A stretch of 64,000 nt of DNA, taken from positions 15,454 through 79,453 of the forward strand of contig CAYQXY010000027.1 of the NCBI GenBank assembly GCA_964421595.1, written 5' to 3'. Both the position numbers and the translations under genes were made by a program. Below, piece after piece: positions 1 to 9,039 of this stretch (within the stretch, counting starts at the first letter, position 1; each line of letters begins with the position of its first letter). The DNA is from PXAP01 sp964421595. GTDB taxonomy: Bacteria; Bacteroidota; Bacteroidia; Bacteroidales; PUMT01. Under the pieces are notes generated by a model. The model did no database searches. It was not told the DNA's origin and saw nothing but the letters and a program-made list of their open reading frames with translations.

Positions 1-129
1 GAACTATTCAAAAAGTAAATAAATAAGTATACATTATATCAGACTGCGTATGGCTCTGATCTTTTTTAACTTAAAAAGATAAACCTGTTCCCGGTAAGCA
101 TCAAGATTATCAGGTGGCTGAGAATGTGG

Positions 130-876
130 TTACATCATAAAACCCATATCCATTACACCTGCTGCATGCCTGAAATAGTGGCCATGAAGATCGTTTGAAT
201 AATTTTTAAGGATCTGTTTTCCCAGCCCGTAATAATCACCGCACCGGTATAGAGCCCTGGCCAGATGAAGTTCCCTCAGAACATTATTCCTGAGTGTTAC
301 ATCATTTGTGTTCTGGACAGTAGCCCTGACAGCATCAGTTTTTGATATAACATGATGCCCGGTTAAACCTGGCATGCTAAGAATATTAAACAGAACAGGA
401 GCCGCCTTTGCGTTGCCAATACTTTCAAATGCGACTGAAACCGATCTAAAGTGAGAAAAATAATGGTCAATGGTAAGTTGTTTTGCCATGGAAATAATCA
501 CAGGCAGAGCTTCTTCCCTTTTACACCTTCCCAGTGCAATAATAATAATATCAAGCCTGCTGAGGGAGTGCCCGAATTGATGCATTCCCGTAAAATTCCA
601 GCCATCATCCCATTTCTCATAAGACTCTACAGTTTCAGCCAAAAGTTTCCAGCCGGCATCATTCCCGATAACCCCCAGGGCGATAGCAATATTGATTTTC
701 TGTTCTGCATCGCTGGAACTTTTAAAGGCACCTTCCAGATACCTTTCCCCCCTCGCTATATCGGAAAATAACACCTCCAGTCCCTTGAAATCATTCCCTA
801 TAGAAGATACTGCCTCTGAAAAAGCCTTATCTGAAAGCGGTGGAAATTGATTATTTTTGGTGCACTTAAGCTCAGT
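130..876 (-). pseudogene. 5'-truncated FAD-dependent oxidoreductase remnant (C-terminal part)
   Basis: The open frame runs from an in-frame stop at 877-879 to a stop at 130-132. It has no ATG near its beginning; the only plausible start is a GTG at 774 (214 residues). The protein is helical and repeat-like, with blocks such as GMHQFGHSLSRLD, AFESIGNAKAAP and ARALYRCGDYYGLG. I recall these from the C-terminal region of FAD_oxidored (PF12831-type) proteins, which are normally much longer and begin with a Rossmann FAD-binding domain. That domain is absent here: the frame begins 20 bases after the sulfatase stop. I infer a 3' fragment left by a deletion. A free-standing HEAT-like protein starting at the GTG is the alternative. 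Confidence 0.5.
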
Positions 877-895
877 TTATGGATTAGTGTAAACT

Positions 896-2443
896 CTACC
901 TGAAATGTTGTGACGGAGCACTCATCTCTACTGTATCACCTTCAGCAATCCTGGTCTTTTCCAGTTCCTTTTTCATAAAGGTTAACAGATCCGTGTATTC
1001 AGGCTCAGAATATACACTTCTCATTTCATCCGGGTCTTTTTCCAGGTCAAATAGCTCCCACTCTTCAATGGTGTAGTAATGGATAAGTTTGTACTTGTCC
1101 GACCTGATCCCGTAATGAGGCCTGACCATGTGCCAATCAGGATATGCATAATAATGGTAATAGGCATATTCCCTCCAGTTTTCGGGTTCTTCACCCTTTA
1201 GGAGCGGAACCGGACTCATTCCCTGAATGTCTTCTGGTATAGTTAGCCCGGCCATATCAAGAAACATGCTGGCAAAATCAATATTCTGAACTATATGGGA
1301 GTTTATGGAACCCGGCTCTGTAACTCCCGGCCATTTTACAATAAAGGGCATGCGGAGTGATTCCTCGTACATCCACCTTTTGTCATACCAGCCATGATCG
1401 CCAAGATAAAAACCCTGGTCTGAGCTGTAGATTACTACAGTGTTTTCGGCAAGCCCTGATTCTTCAAGGTAATCAAGCACTCTGCCAATCTCCTTGTCCA
1501 TCGATGTTACCGACCTTAAGAAATCCTTTACATATCTCTGGTATTTCCATTCGGCAAGTTCATTGCCCTGAAGGTTCGCTTCGTTGAAGGCTTCATTCTC
1601 CGGTCCGTAAGACTCCAAAAATCTTGAAAGCTGTTGTTCATTAAGGTAACCAGGAGGAATCAGTTTCAGGTCCCTTTCATTCATATGCCTTGCAATTTCC
1701 ATCTCCTGCTCTTTTGCAGCACTGGTCCGGTTGGAGTAATCATCATAAAAGTTCGAAGGCAGCGGCAGGTCAATACCCTTATAAAGATCATATTCATCAG
1801 GACCAGGCACCCATTCGCGATGAGGTGTTTTATGAGAATAGGCAAGGAAAAAAGGCTGGTCAGAATCTTTATTATTGTCGAGCCAGTTAATTGCCCTGTC
1901 AGTTATGAGAGTGGCAGTATAGCCTGTCTCAGGTTCAAGTCCTTCGCTGGTCCCGAACACAGGATTATAATAGGTGCCCTGTTGTCCCGATTGTGTCAGA
2001 ATCGCCCAGTCATCGAAACCGGTAGGATCAGAAAAAAGATGCCATTTACCTATCCAGGCGGTCTTGTATCCACCATCCTGCAAAAGCTTCGGGAAGGTCT
2101 GCTGGGACCCGTCAAAAATAGTGTCATTTCTCAGCATCCCGTTGAAATGGCTGTGCTTACCCGTAAGGATAGCGGCTCTGCTTGGCCCGCAGATGGAATT
2201 GGTACAGAAAGTATTCGAAAAAAGCATCCCCTCGGCGGCAAGACGGTCGAGTGCCGGTGTGACAACATGCTGATGCAGGCCAGGGTTGTTGCTTTTGGGA
2301 CCATAAGCACCAATGGCATGTGTGGCATGATCATCACTGAAGATAAATATTATATTGGGCCTTTCGGGAACATTACCTTGTTCTGGCTGACATGATATTA
2401 TCATTGCAGGAATTGTCAGAAGAACTGACCTGGAATATTTCAT
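896..2443 (-). CDS. Sulfatase lipoprotein (formylglycine-dependent, S1 type)
   Basis: This 515-residue protein is an arylsulfatase-superfamily enzyme that hydrolyses sulfate esters, probably on a glycan. The N-terminus has a lipoprotein signal with a lipobox-like IISC (Cys18), so it should be exported and lipid-anchored. The metal-binding FSDDH lies near residues 36-39. The sulfatase signature CGPSR is at residues 85-89, with Cys85 expected to be converted to formylglycine by a separate maturase that is not in this window. The C-terminal ELFDLEKDPDE block is the usual end of the family. The natural substrate cannot be read from the sequence. No SusC/SusD pair flanks it, so it is not in an obvious polysaccharide utilisation locus. 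Confidence 0.9.
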   Translation of the reverse strand: MKYSRSVLLTIPAMIISCQPEQGNVPERPNIIFIFSDDHATHAIGAYGPKSNNPGLHQHVVTPALDRLAAEGMLFSNTFCTNSICGPSRAAILTGKHSHFNGMLRNDTIFDGSQQTFPKLLQDGGYKTAWIGKWHLFSDPTGFDDWAILTQSGQQGTYYNPVFGTSEGLEPETGYTATLITDRAINWLDNNKDSDQPFFLAYSHKTPHREWVPGPDEYDLYKGIDLPLPSNFYDDYSNRTSAAKEQEMEIARHMNERDLKLIPPGYLNEQQLSRFLESYGPENEAFNEANLQGNELAEWKYQRYVKDFLRSVTSMDKEIGRVLDYLEESGLAENTVVIYSSDQGFYLGDHGWYDKRWMYEESLRMPFIVKWPGVTEPGSINSHIVQNIDFASMFLDMAGLTIPEDIQGMSPVPLLKGEEPENWREYAYYHYYAYPDWHMVRPHYGIRSDKYKLIHYYTIEEWELFDLEKDPDEMRSVYSEPEYTDLLTFMKKELEKTRIAEGDTVEMSAPSQHFR

Positions 2444-2500
2444 AGTATAATCACTTTTTAATTTATATTCTACAATTGCCTTAAGCTTAATCCGTTCTTC

Positions 2501-3265
2501 TCACCTTCTTGGTTTCCACCTGGTTGTTGCGCAGGCACAAACGCGTCCTGTATCTTTTGTTTTTATTGTATGGTGAAATGAATTGTCTGTGCTGTTCTTC
2601 TCAGATAGCATAACAACCTCATCTCCATATTTAATTTCAGATATAAAGCGACCGTCAATAAAATGCAGGAAATTATTCTCAATTACCTCATCAGGAATGG
2701 AATCGAGCAGCCATTGAAGGTATTTTATATTATTCACATGAAGATACATGTCAATTTCTGACCGTCTGACCTTGAACTCTTTCGTATAATCACCCGTCTG
2801 AACCATATCGATTTTTCCGGAAATATTATGTTCTATTGACTCTTCATCAATAAATGACCATCTTTTGACAATTTCATCAAAAACGGGAACAGGCCGCCGG
2901 CGTTTTATATCAAAAAACATCCAAAGCCCTTTGGCCCGACCTATGATATTCCCTCCTTCATCATAAATAATATTTTCCCGGAATCCCCTTACAGTTGAAT
3001 ATTTAGATAACCAGGTCCTGATGAGTATTTTTTCTTTATAGCGCGGATACCGGTCAATTTTCATTACACCGGAGAGCAGTACCCAGCCTATATTCTCTTT
3101 AATAAGGTCATACAGGCCGTATTTAATTGAATAACAATGCTCTGCAGCTGCCTCCTCTAGTAAGGCAAGCATAATGGCAGGTGAGGCTTCCCCGAACTTA
3201 TTCATTTCGAAATGTCTCAGTTCATAATTTATCCCGAAACTGTCTTTCAAATTTTCACCTGTCAT
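2501..3265 (-). CDS. Acyl-ACP thioesterase (FatA-like)
   Basis: This 254-residue protein is a double-hotdog acyl-ACP thioesterase (PF01643 type) that releases fatty acids from acyl carrier protein in the cytoplasm. The first hotdog includes the long helix around residues 28-50 and a WLSKYSTVRGFRE strand region. The second begins near residue 160 with RRSEIDMYLHVNNIKYLQW; Asp172, His176 and Asn178 fit the conserved D..xHVNN motif of the family. The length is typical of bacterial members. It is transcribed in the same direction as the sulfatase, 57 bases away, but a shared function is not evident. Confidence 0.85.
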   Translation of the reverse strand: MTGENLKDSFGINYELRHFEMNKFGEASPAIMLALLEEAAAEHCYSIKYGLYDLIKENIGWVLLSGVMKIDRYPRYKEKILIRTWLSKYSTVRGFRENIIYDEGGNIIGRAKGLWMFFDIKRRRPVPVFDEIVKRWSFIDEESIEHNISGKIDMVQTGDYTKEFKVRRSEIDMYLHVNNIKYLQWLLDSIPDEVIENNFLHFIDGRFISEIKYGDEVVMLSEKNSTDNSFHHTIKTKDTGRVCACATTRWKPRR

Positions 3266-3593
3266 AAAACAATTGCTTATAGTTATTTTGGCTATCCGGC
3301 AAGTATAAATCTACATAATTTTTCTAAAAACTCAGCCTGAACCTTAAAAAGAACATATTCAGATTCTCCTTCGCCTCCCCAGGACGGAAAAGTTTTCCCG
3401 CATTACCCTGCAGTTTAACTGGTTCTTCATGTCCTTAATGATTTTAAACAAAGTATGAAGATATAAATATTGGATAACAGTTGCCTATTATTACTTTCAT
3501 TTTAACAACATAGATATTCCTCAATCAATAATTAATATCGGGCAATACCTTACAGACGGGAAATGAATATTATTAAACAGGCCTTAGTCACGG

Positions 3594-3755
3594 GTGAAAT
3601 GCAGGAAAAGCACCTGGATTATCGGTCTAATCTGCGGTATTCTCGGCATAATAGGCCACTACGCACACGTCGATATCTTGACTGAACACAATTACATTCT
3701 CCTGTTGGTTGGATTTATCGTGCTGGCTATTGGAACTACATTCAAAGGAATTTAA
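3594..3755 (+). CDS. Small two-helix membrane protein (53 aa)
   Basis: This short frame lies in an otherwise empty 724-base gap. It starts at GTG 3594, immediately after an in-frame TAG, and encodes 53 residues. There are two hydrophobic stretches, roughly residues 7-20 (TWIIGLICGILGII) and 35-48 (NYILLLVGFIVLAIG), separated by a short polar loop, and it ends TTFKGI. This pattern resembles small conserved Bacteroidota membrane proteins of unknown role. No ATG is available in this frame, so either GTG is the start or a longer gene has been frameshifted. The rest of the gap (3266-3593 and 3756-3989) shows nothing I recognise. Confidence 0.5.
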   Translation: MKCRKSTWIIGLICGILGIIGHYAHVDILTEHNYILLLVGFIVLAIGTTFKGI

Positions 3756-3989
3756 TCTGATACTTCAATTTTCCTGGCCAGTCATTAATTTTTCCAACTA
3801 AGTGTTGATATCCTCTGTTCATTAAGTCCGCGCCCGGTTAATAGTTCGGAGCGGGGACTAATTGTTTGAATATATTAACATTGACAGGCAGATCTGCATT
3901 TGTCAACATCACACTAACTCTTTCCATTAATACTTTGTTGGTCAGTTTTCGCTGCTCAGCTAACGGTGCGATGCTGATCTGTTTTCTTG

Positions 3990-4985
3990 CTAAAGCAGGG
4001 TTGGTATATTTGAAGAAGGCATCTCATTGCCAGTGGTAAAGAATTTTCCCTGCCAGGTTTCCTTCTCTTTAAGTTTTTTCTCGAACATGCCGAGGATCTG
4101 GTCATAGCGAAGGCCCCACCTCACTCCCCCTGCAATAAACCTTAAAGGTACTTCGCCGGCGAATCGTTCAATCACAAATGCAGGATTTAACTTTCCTGTA
4201 AATTCGACAAGGAATTCAAAATAATCTTCAAGATCGAAAAGATTGAATTTTTCAGGATCCTCTTTATACTGTGCGGCCACGATGGTGCCTTTCACAATTT
4301 GCAATTGATGGAATTTAATGGTGTTCAATGGTAAAGATGATAGTATATCTGCCTCAGCAAGCATTTCTTCGCGGGTTTCACCGGGCAGGCCGAAAATAAT
4401 GTGCCCTCCGGTACGGATCCCCAGTCCGGCAGTTTTCCTTATAGCCGAAACGGAAGTTTCAAAGTCATGACCCCTGTTTATCTCCCTGAGCGTCTTGTTA
4501 TAACATGACTCAATTCCGTATTCAACAATTACATAATTGTCCCTTGCAATCTCGGCTATCAGGTTAAGCACTTCATCATTAACGCAATCAGGACGTGTTC
4601 CGATAACCAGTCCTTTAACCTCAGGGAATGAAAGAGCTTCATTATATAACTTCCTCAAATGGTCGACACCGGCGTAGGTATTGGTATAGGACTGGAAATA
4701 AACAAGGTAACCATATGAGCGCCGGTAACGTGTTTTATGGAACTCAATACCTTCCTCTATTTGCATTCTTAACGGTTTTTCTGACAGGCAGTAACTGGGA
4801 CTGAATGCTTTGTTATTGCAATATGTACAGCCTCCGTTTCCGGTCTTACCGTCACGGTTAGGACATGTAAATCCTGCATTTACAGATACCTTTTGAACCC
4901 TTCCTCCAAATTCCTTTTTAAAATAATCAGACAGGGCGTTAAATCTCCGGGAAGTTCCCCACTGATATTTTTGTTTTTCAGTCAT
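3990..4985 (-). CDS. Radical SAM protein, TIGR01212/YhcC family
   Basis: This 331-residue protein belongs to the YhcC-type radical SAM family. The [4Fe-4S]/SAM site is the spaced motif starting at Cys41 (FTCPNRDGK) with Cys53 and Cys56 in GGCTYCNN. This C-x11-C-x2-C spacing is characteristic of the family and unlike the usual CxxxCxxC. Further family blocks are YFQSYTNTYA, IGTRPDC, EYGIES and GHIIFGLPGET. The role of the family is not firmly established; a tRNA- or cofactor-related modification has been proposed for relatives. The ATG at 4985 is the natural start. Confidence 0.88.
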   Translation of the reverse strand: MTEKQKYQWGTSRRFNALSDYFKKEFGGRVQKVSVNAGFTCPNRDGKTGNGGCTYCNNKAFSPSYCLSEKPLRMQIEEGIEFHKTRYRRSYGYLVYFQSYTNTYAGVDHLRKLYNEALSFPEVKGLVIGTRPDCVNDEVLNLIAEIARDNYVIVEYGIESCYNKTLREINRGHDFETSVSAIRKTAGLGIRTGGHIIFGLPGETREEMLAEADILSSLPLNTIKFHQLQIVKGTIVAAQYKEDPEKFNLFDLEDYFEFLVEFTGKLNPAFVIERFAGEVPLRFIAGGVRWGLRYDQILGMFEKKLKEKETWQGKFFTTGNEMPSSNIPTLL

Positions 4986-5083
4986 TATGATTTACCGGTT
5001 CCTGCTTAAATATTTAATTTTTTCAAAATAAAGATTTTACAAAGGTAATGATCAATATTGAGCATTTATTACCCGGACCGGCT

Positions 5084-8000
5084 TTACATTTCAAATTCCA
5101 GCTCCGGATTTATCATATCCACCTCATCAATAGTGCCGCTAAGTGCGTACCAGATATAACCTTTAAGATTACTGTAGCCCATTTCCCGCAACTTACCCAT
5201 ATAACGGCGGACCTGGTTCCTGTAGCGCGGCTGCATCTGTTCGCCGAATTTGTAGTCTACTACAATAACCTGGTCATCTTTTATCATAACCCTGTCAGGC
5301 CTGATTGTTTTACCACCCTTCAGAAGTATAGCCGTTTCATTCCTTACCCTCCAGGTACCATTAAACCAGTGTGCTACATTTTTCCTGCCGGTAATACCGG
5401 AAATCGTGTCAACAAGACCTACAGCCTCACTTTTTGTAATAATGCCATCACTGAATCTTTTCATTACCGCCTTCTCAATATCCTTAGAGGTGATTATATT
5501 TTCGAAAATATCATGCATCAGCTTGCCATGATCTATCCTTTTTCCGATTTCCTGATCATCACTGAAAAACATGTTGCTATAAGGTCGAAGTCGCAGTTTA
5601 TTCTTGAAATTATTCACATGGTATATCTCAGGCACCATCTTATCTTCAGACACCAGCGAATCAGCATATGATTTAATACCAGACATGCCCAGGGAAAATA
5701 ATTTCATCTCATCATTCCAGCTGCCTTGCCCGGGCACTCCGTTTTCTCCGGCATTCTGATGATCAATATCAGGTTCATCAGTTCGCTCTGACCCGGCACG
5801 ATTCATCGGCCCGGTTCCGGACATCATCCCTGCTTGCTGTCCCTGCCTTGCCAGAATTTTATATAAAAGTGCTGATATTGATTTTACATTTTCCGATTCC
5901 CTTTGTTTCTCAGCAGGAAGGGGCATGAATGCAAACAGCTCCTCCTCTGCCCTTGTAAATGCCACATACAACAGGTTAAGGTTATCGACAAAGACCTGCA
6001 TCTTCTCGTTGAAGTAATCCCGGGCAAAAATACTTTTTGCCAGCTCTGACTTATACTTCACCGGCACAAGATCAAGCTTGTTGAAGGGTTTGACGGTGGG
6101 TCTGCACCAAAGGAAGTTATCATGAAGCGGATTATGATCTATATTCCATTCCCCGAAAGGGATAAGAACAATCTTAAACTGCAGCCCTTTAGCCTTATGT
6201 ATGGTCATTATTCTCATGGCATCCTGACTGTCATTGCTGCTGACCGAAAAACTACTGCAATGCTCCTGCCAGTATTCCAGAAACGGACCCGTACCGCCAC
6301 CCTCCTTCCGGGAATAATCAAGTACAACATCCTGAAAACCCATCAAATAGGGTATCTCATTCCTGTGGTTTTTAAGTCCGAAAATATCTATCAACTGCTC
6401 AACCAGCTCATAAATGGATAACTGCATTAAATATCCCTTTCGGGGAATAAATTCTGCCGGCAATAATTCCTCAAGTACTTTATCATCATCTGCTGTGATG
6501 CTTCCAAACAGGTCGTGATCGGATACCCCCCCGTGCGGTACCCCTTGCAGGTACCGGCAATATTCACTTAAAATAACTGCCCTGTTTATCCTGTCTGACG
6601 AATCGACCAGGTAAGTCATCAGTGCAACCAGAAGCCTTACAGAAGTTGATTCATGGATCAACAGGAACTCCTCAGAAATAAAGTCCAGCCGCATACCCTC
6701 CTTCTCACTCTGGCCTGCCTGCCAGTCAAGCAAGGCCCCGGCTATGTCCCGGCCATCCCTTTTATTCCTTACTAGGATAGCCATGTCGCTGAGCTTATAC
6801 CCTCTCGATCTTATACCAGTCAGAATCTGCGGTAAATTGTCAAGAACATCCTGCTTCCAGTCCCCGTCATCATTATCCTGAAACCGTATGTTGACGAAGC
6901 CGCCTTCCTTGTCTTCGCCGGCAGGTAATTCCTGGGACTGATCTGCATATGCCCTGCCTATCTGCTCGACCATATCGGAAGCAAAATCTTCAGGCAGACC
7001 GGCTTCAATGTATTCCCTGTGAAACTGATCTTTGATAATTTCCGGGCCGCTTTCAAACAGAGAGTTATTAAACTCAACTATATTCCTTTTGCTTCTCCAG
7101 TTGATCTCAAGGGTTCTGACACGGGGACTGAATATCTTCATATCCTCCTGAATGCCGGATGCAAGTATTCTCCAGTCGCCGTTACGCCATCTGTAAATGG
7201 ATTGCTTAACATCGCCTACAAGTATATTGCGGTTGTTTTCGGCGAGGCTGTTGGTTATCAGCGGAACGAAGTTCTTCCACTGGATGGATGAGGTATCCTG
7301 AAATTCATCTATCATAAAATGCCTGTAGAAATGGCCTGTTTTTTCGTAAATGAAAGGAGCATCATTTGTTCCAATAACACCGGCAAGGAGAGAAGCTACA
7401 TCCGAAAGCAGGAAAAGGTTGTTCTCACTGGCATACTCACGTATATGCCTGGTTATATCATTAAGAATTCCCAGAGTGTAAATATTGGAAAGTACAAGTT
7501 TACTGCTTACATAAGACGGATAATGATCGTTAAGAAATTCAATCGCCTGATTCAGTAATGGGCAAAGTCCAGTCTCAACGATACTATCAATTTCTTTTTT
7601 GTTCGGGGACTTCTTTGTACACCAGATACTGGTATCTGATGCGGCCTCAGCTACTCTTTTTCCCGGTTCGTATTGCTTTTTGCCTGTTGTAATCTTTTCA
7701 AAGTAACCGGCAACGCCCTTGGCTCCGTATATAAAGTCCGATACAGACAAACCGCGCTGTTCGATCAGGGCAAGTCCGGAGGTGCCAAATTCATTCATCT
7801 GTTTTTCAAAAACATTTCTCACCGAATGAAGTGAGGCCATATAATTATTCATGAACTCCCGGTCGGAAAGTTTTTCAGACATCTCCTTCCTGAATTCCAT
7901 GAAAGTCTCATTGAAAACCTGATTACCAAGACGGCCAATATCCCTCCTGAAATTCCATGACTGCCCATTCATGATTCTTTCAACTGTGTATCTCATCATC

Positions 8001-8467
8001 CAGTCCCTTAGACCGTCATTAGTGCTTGTTTCCAATATCAGCCGGTCTATAACCTTCTCAAGTACCCTTCTGTTGTCGAGTTCCAGATCAAAGCCTGATT
8101 GCAGACCTGTTTCACGCGCAAACCCACGAATAACCTGCTGAAAAAAACTGTCAATTGTCTCTACTGAAAACCGGGAATAGTTTTGCAGAATTTCATCCAG
8201 CACTTTCCCTGCCTTATCCCTCACTGCAAATTCATCCATCCCGTTATCCTCCATAAGGATCTGGAGATAAGGCGAGTCATTGCCCTTTGCCAGCGTATCG
8301 AGCACCCCTGTTATCCGGTCTTTCATTTCGGCAGTGGCCTTATTGGTAAAAGTAACTGCAAGTATCCGGTTATAGGGTATTTTAAAGGCAAGCCGCAGAT
8401 ATTCCTCTGTAAGCTTGTATGTCTTTCCTGATCCGGCCGAAGCCTTGTAAATGATGAGTTTCTCCAT
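5084..8467 (-). CDS. UvrD/RecB-like helicase-nuclease (AddA-type)
   Basis: This 1127-residue protein is a superfamily 1A DNA helicase with a C-terminal PD-(D/E)XK nuclease, the architecture of AddA/RecB subunits that process double-strand breaks for recombination. The Walker A motif ASAGSGKT spans residues 9-16, followed by VTFTNKATAEMK. Motif II is MIDEFQDTSS, followed by NILVGDVKQSIYRWR and later MTIHKAKGLQF and LYVAFTRAEEEL. The nuclease end carries GKLMHDIFE, RPDRVMI and VIVVDYKFGE, giving the His, Asp and Asp-x-Lys residues expected of a RecB nuclease. In Bacteroidota an AddB-like partner often lies next door; none is present here. Confidence 0.88.
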   Translation of the reverse strand: MEKLIIYKASAGSGKTYKLTEEYLRLAFKIPYNRILAVTFTNKATAEMKDRITGVLDTLAKGNDSPYLQILMEDNGMDEFAVRDKAGKVLDEILQNYSRFSVETIDSFFQQVIRGFARETGLQSGFDLELDNRRVLEKVIDRLILETSTNDGLRDWMMRYTVERIMNGQSWNFRRDIGRLGNQVFNETFMEFRKEMSEKLSDREFMNNYMASLHSVRNVFEKQMNEFGTSGLALIEQRGLSVSDFIYGAKGVAGYFEKITTGKKQYEPGKRVAEAASDTSIWCTKKSPNKKEIDSIVETGLCPLLNQAIEFLNDHYPSYVSSKLVLSNIYTLGILNDITRHIREYASENNLFLLSDVASLLAGVIGTNDAPFIYEKTGHFYRHFMIDEFQDTSSIQWKNFVPLITNSLAENNRNILVGDVKQSIYRWRNGDWRILASGIQEDMKIFSPRVRTLEINWRSKRNIVEFNNSLFESGPEIIKDQFHREYIEAGLPEDFASDMVEQIGRAYADQSQELPAGEDKEGGFVNIRFQDNDDGDWKQDVLDNLPQILTGIRSRGYKLSDMAILVRNKRDGRDIAGALLDWQAGQSEKEGMRLDFISEEFLLIHESTSVRLLVALMTYLVDSSDRINRAVILSEYCRYLQGVPHGGVSDHDLFGSITADDDKVLEELLPAEFIPRKGYLMQLSIYELVEQLIDIFGLKNHRNEIPYLMGFQDVVLDYSRKEGGGTGPFLEYWQEHCSSFSVSSNDSQDAMRIMTIHKAKGLQFKIVLIPFGEWNIDHNPLHDNFLWCRPTVKPFNKLDLVPVKYKSELAKSIFARDYFNEKMQVFVDNLNLLYVAFTRAEEELFAFMPLPAEKQRESENVKSISALLYKILARQGQQAGMMSGTGPMNRAGSERTDEPDIDHQNAGENGVPGQGSWNDEMKLFSLGMSGIKSYADSLVSEDKMVPEIYHVNNFKNKLRLRPYSNMFFSDDQEIGKRIDHGKLMHDIFENIITSKDIEKAVMKRFSDGIITKSEAVGLVDTISGITGRKNVAHWFNGTWRVRNETAILLKGGKTIRPDRVMIKDDQVIVVDYKFGEQMQPRYRNQVRRYMGKLREMGYSNLKGYIWYALSGTIDEVDMINPELEFEM

Positions 8468-8539
8468 TAAACTGGATTCGGTTTTGGTTTTAAAATTCCG
8501 GCAGATTATAAACCACTAATTTATAAAAAAAAAGGCCAG

Positions 8540-8560
8540 GCCTTATTAAATTAATAAGGC
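8540..8560 (-). other. Near-perfect palindrome with T-run on the minus strand
   Basis: Arms GCCTTATTAA (8540-8549) and TTAATAAGGC (8551-8560) are perfectly complementary around a single central base. Reading the minus strand, the hairpin is followed by CTGGCC and a run of T (complement of 8527-8533 and flanking A's), like an intrinsic terminator. It sits about 70 bases upstream of the helicase start, where no minus-strand gene precedes it. It may be an attenuator, a leftover terminator or a regulator site. Confidence 0.4.
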
Positions 8561-8755
8561 TATGACCAATAATATCTCCTTTTGATGATGTGCGGAAGAA
8601 AGCGGTATCGGAAATTGAGCGATTATCCCGGTTCACACTAAATGGCGAGAAGAACGTTCTTAAGCCATATCGAAAAAAAATTGAACAATAATGCTTCTTT
8701 ATCTAATAGGAATTTTGAGGGTTTCTTATTATTTTTACTTAAGAGAGTCTCAACC

Positions 8756-8938
8756 ATGCTGACAAAAAACAAAGTCAAAAAGTATATTGAAAATCTTCCT
8801 GAATCCTTTTCTATTGATCAGCTAATTGAACAGCTGATTTTTATGGAAAAAATAGAAGAAGGCATAAAACAATCAGAAGAGGGTAAAGTAATTTCAAATG
8901 AAGATATTAAGTTAATGATTGACAGATGGTCAAGTTAA
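8756..8938 (+). CDS. Type II antitoxin-like protein (ParE-partner type)
   Basis: This 60-residue protein starts at the internal ATG 8756 (MLTKNKVKKYIENLP); the upstream extension to 8642 is not antitoxin-like. The body (FSIDQLIEQLIFMEKIEEG, then EEGKVISNEDIKLMIDRW) resembles small Bacteroidota antitoxins that precede RelE/ParE-type toxins, ending in the helix that typically binds the toxin. It overlaps the following toxin frame by 13 bases, the normal arrangement for such pairs. The toxin is truncated, so the antitoxin may be an orphan that still autoregulates. Confidence 0.65.
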   Translation: MLTKNKVKKYIENLPESFSIDQLIEQLIFMEKIEEGIKQSEEGKVISNEDIKLMIDRWSS

Positions 8939-9039
8939 TCTGGACTGAGATATCAAAACAGGATTTAAAAGATTTATATGATTTTATCAGTAAAGATTCC
9001 CGAAGATACGCCTTGCATATAATTATCAGATATGTTTGA
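8926..9039 (+). pseudogene. Truncated RelE/ParE-type toxin
   Basis: The frame from ATG 8926 encodes only 37 residues, beginning MVKLIWTEISKQDLKDLYDF and continuing to ISKDSRRYA before a TGA at 9037. The first 27 residues match the N-terminus I recall for ParE-family toxins, which are about 95-100 residues. The beta-sheet core and C-terminal catalytic part are missing. The frame runs 8 bases into the pncB start. I infer a deletion that fused the toxin's 5' end to the upstream edge of pncB. Confidence 0.6.

Noticed and set aside
5048..5671. A 207-residue plus-strand frame overlapping the helicase gene
   Set aside because: It runs antisense to the conserved nuclease domain of the AddA-like gene, which clearly is the real coding strand.
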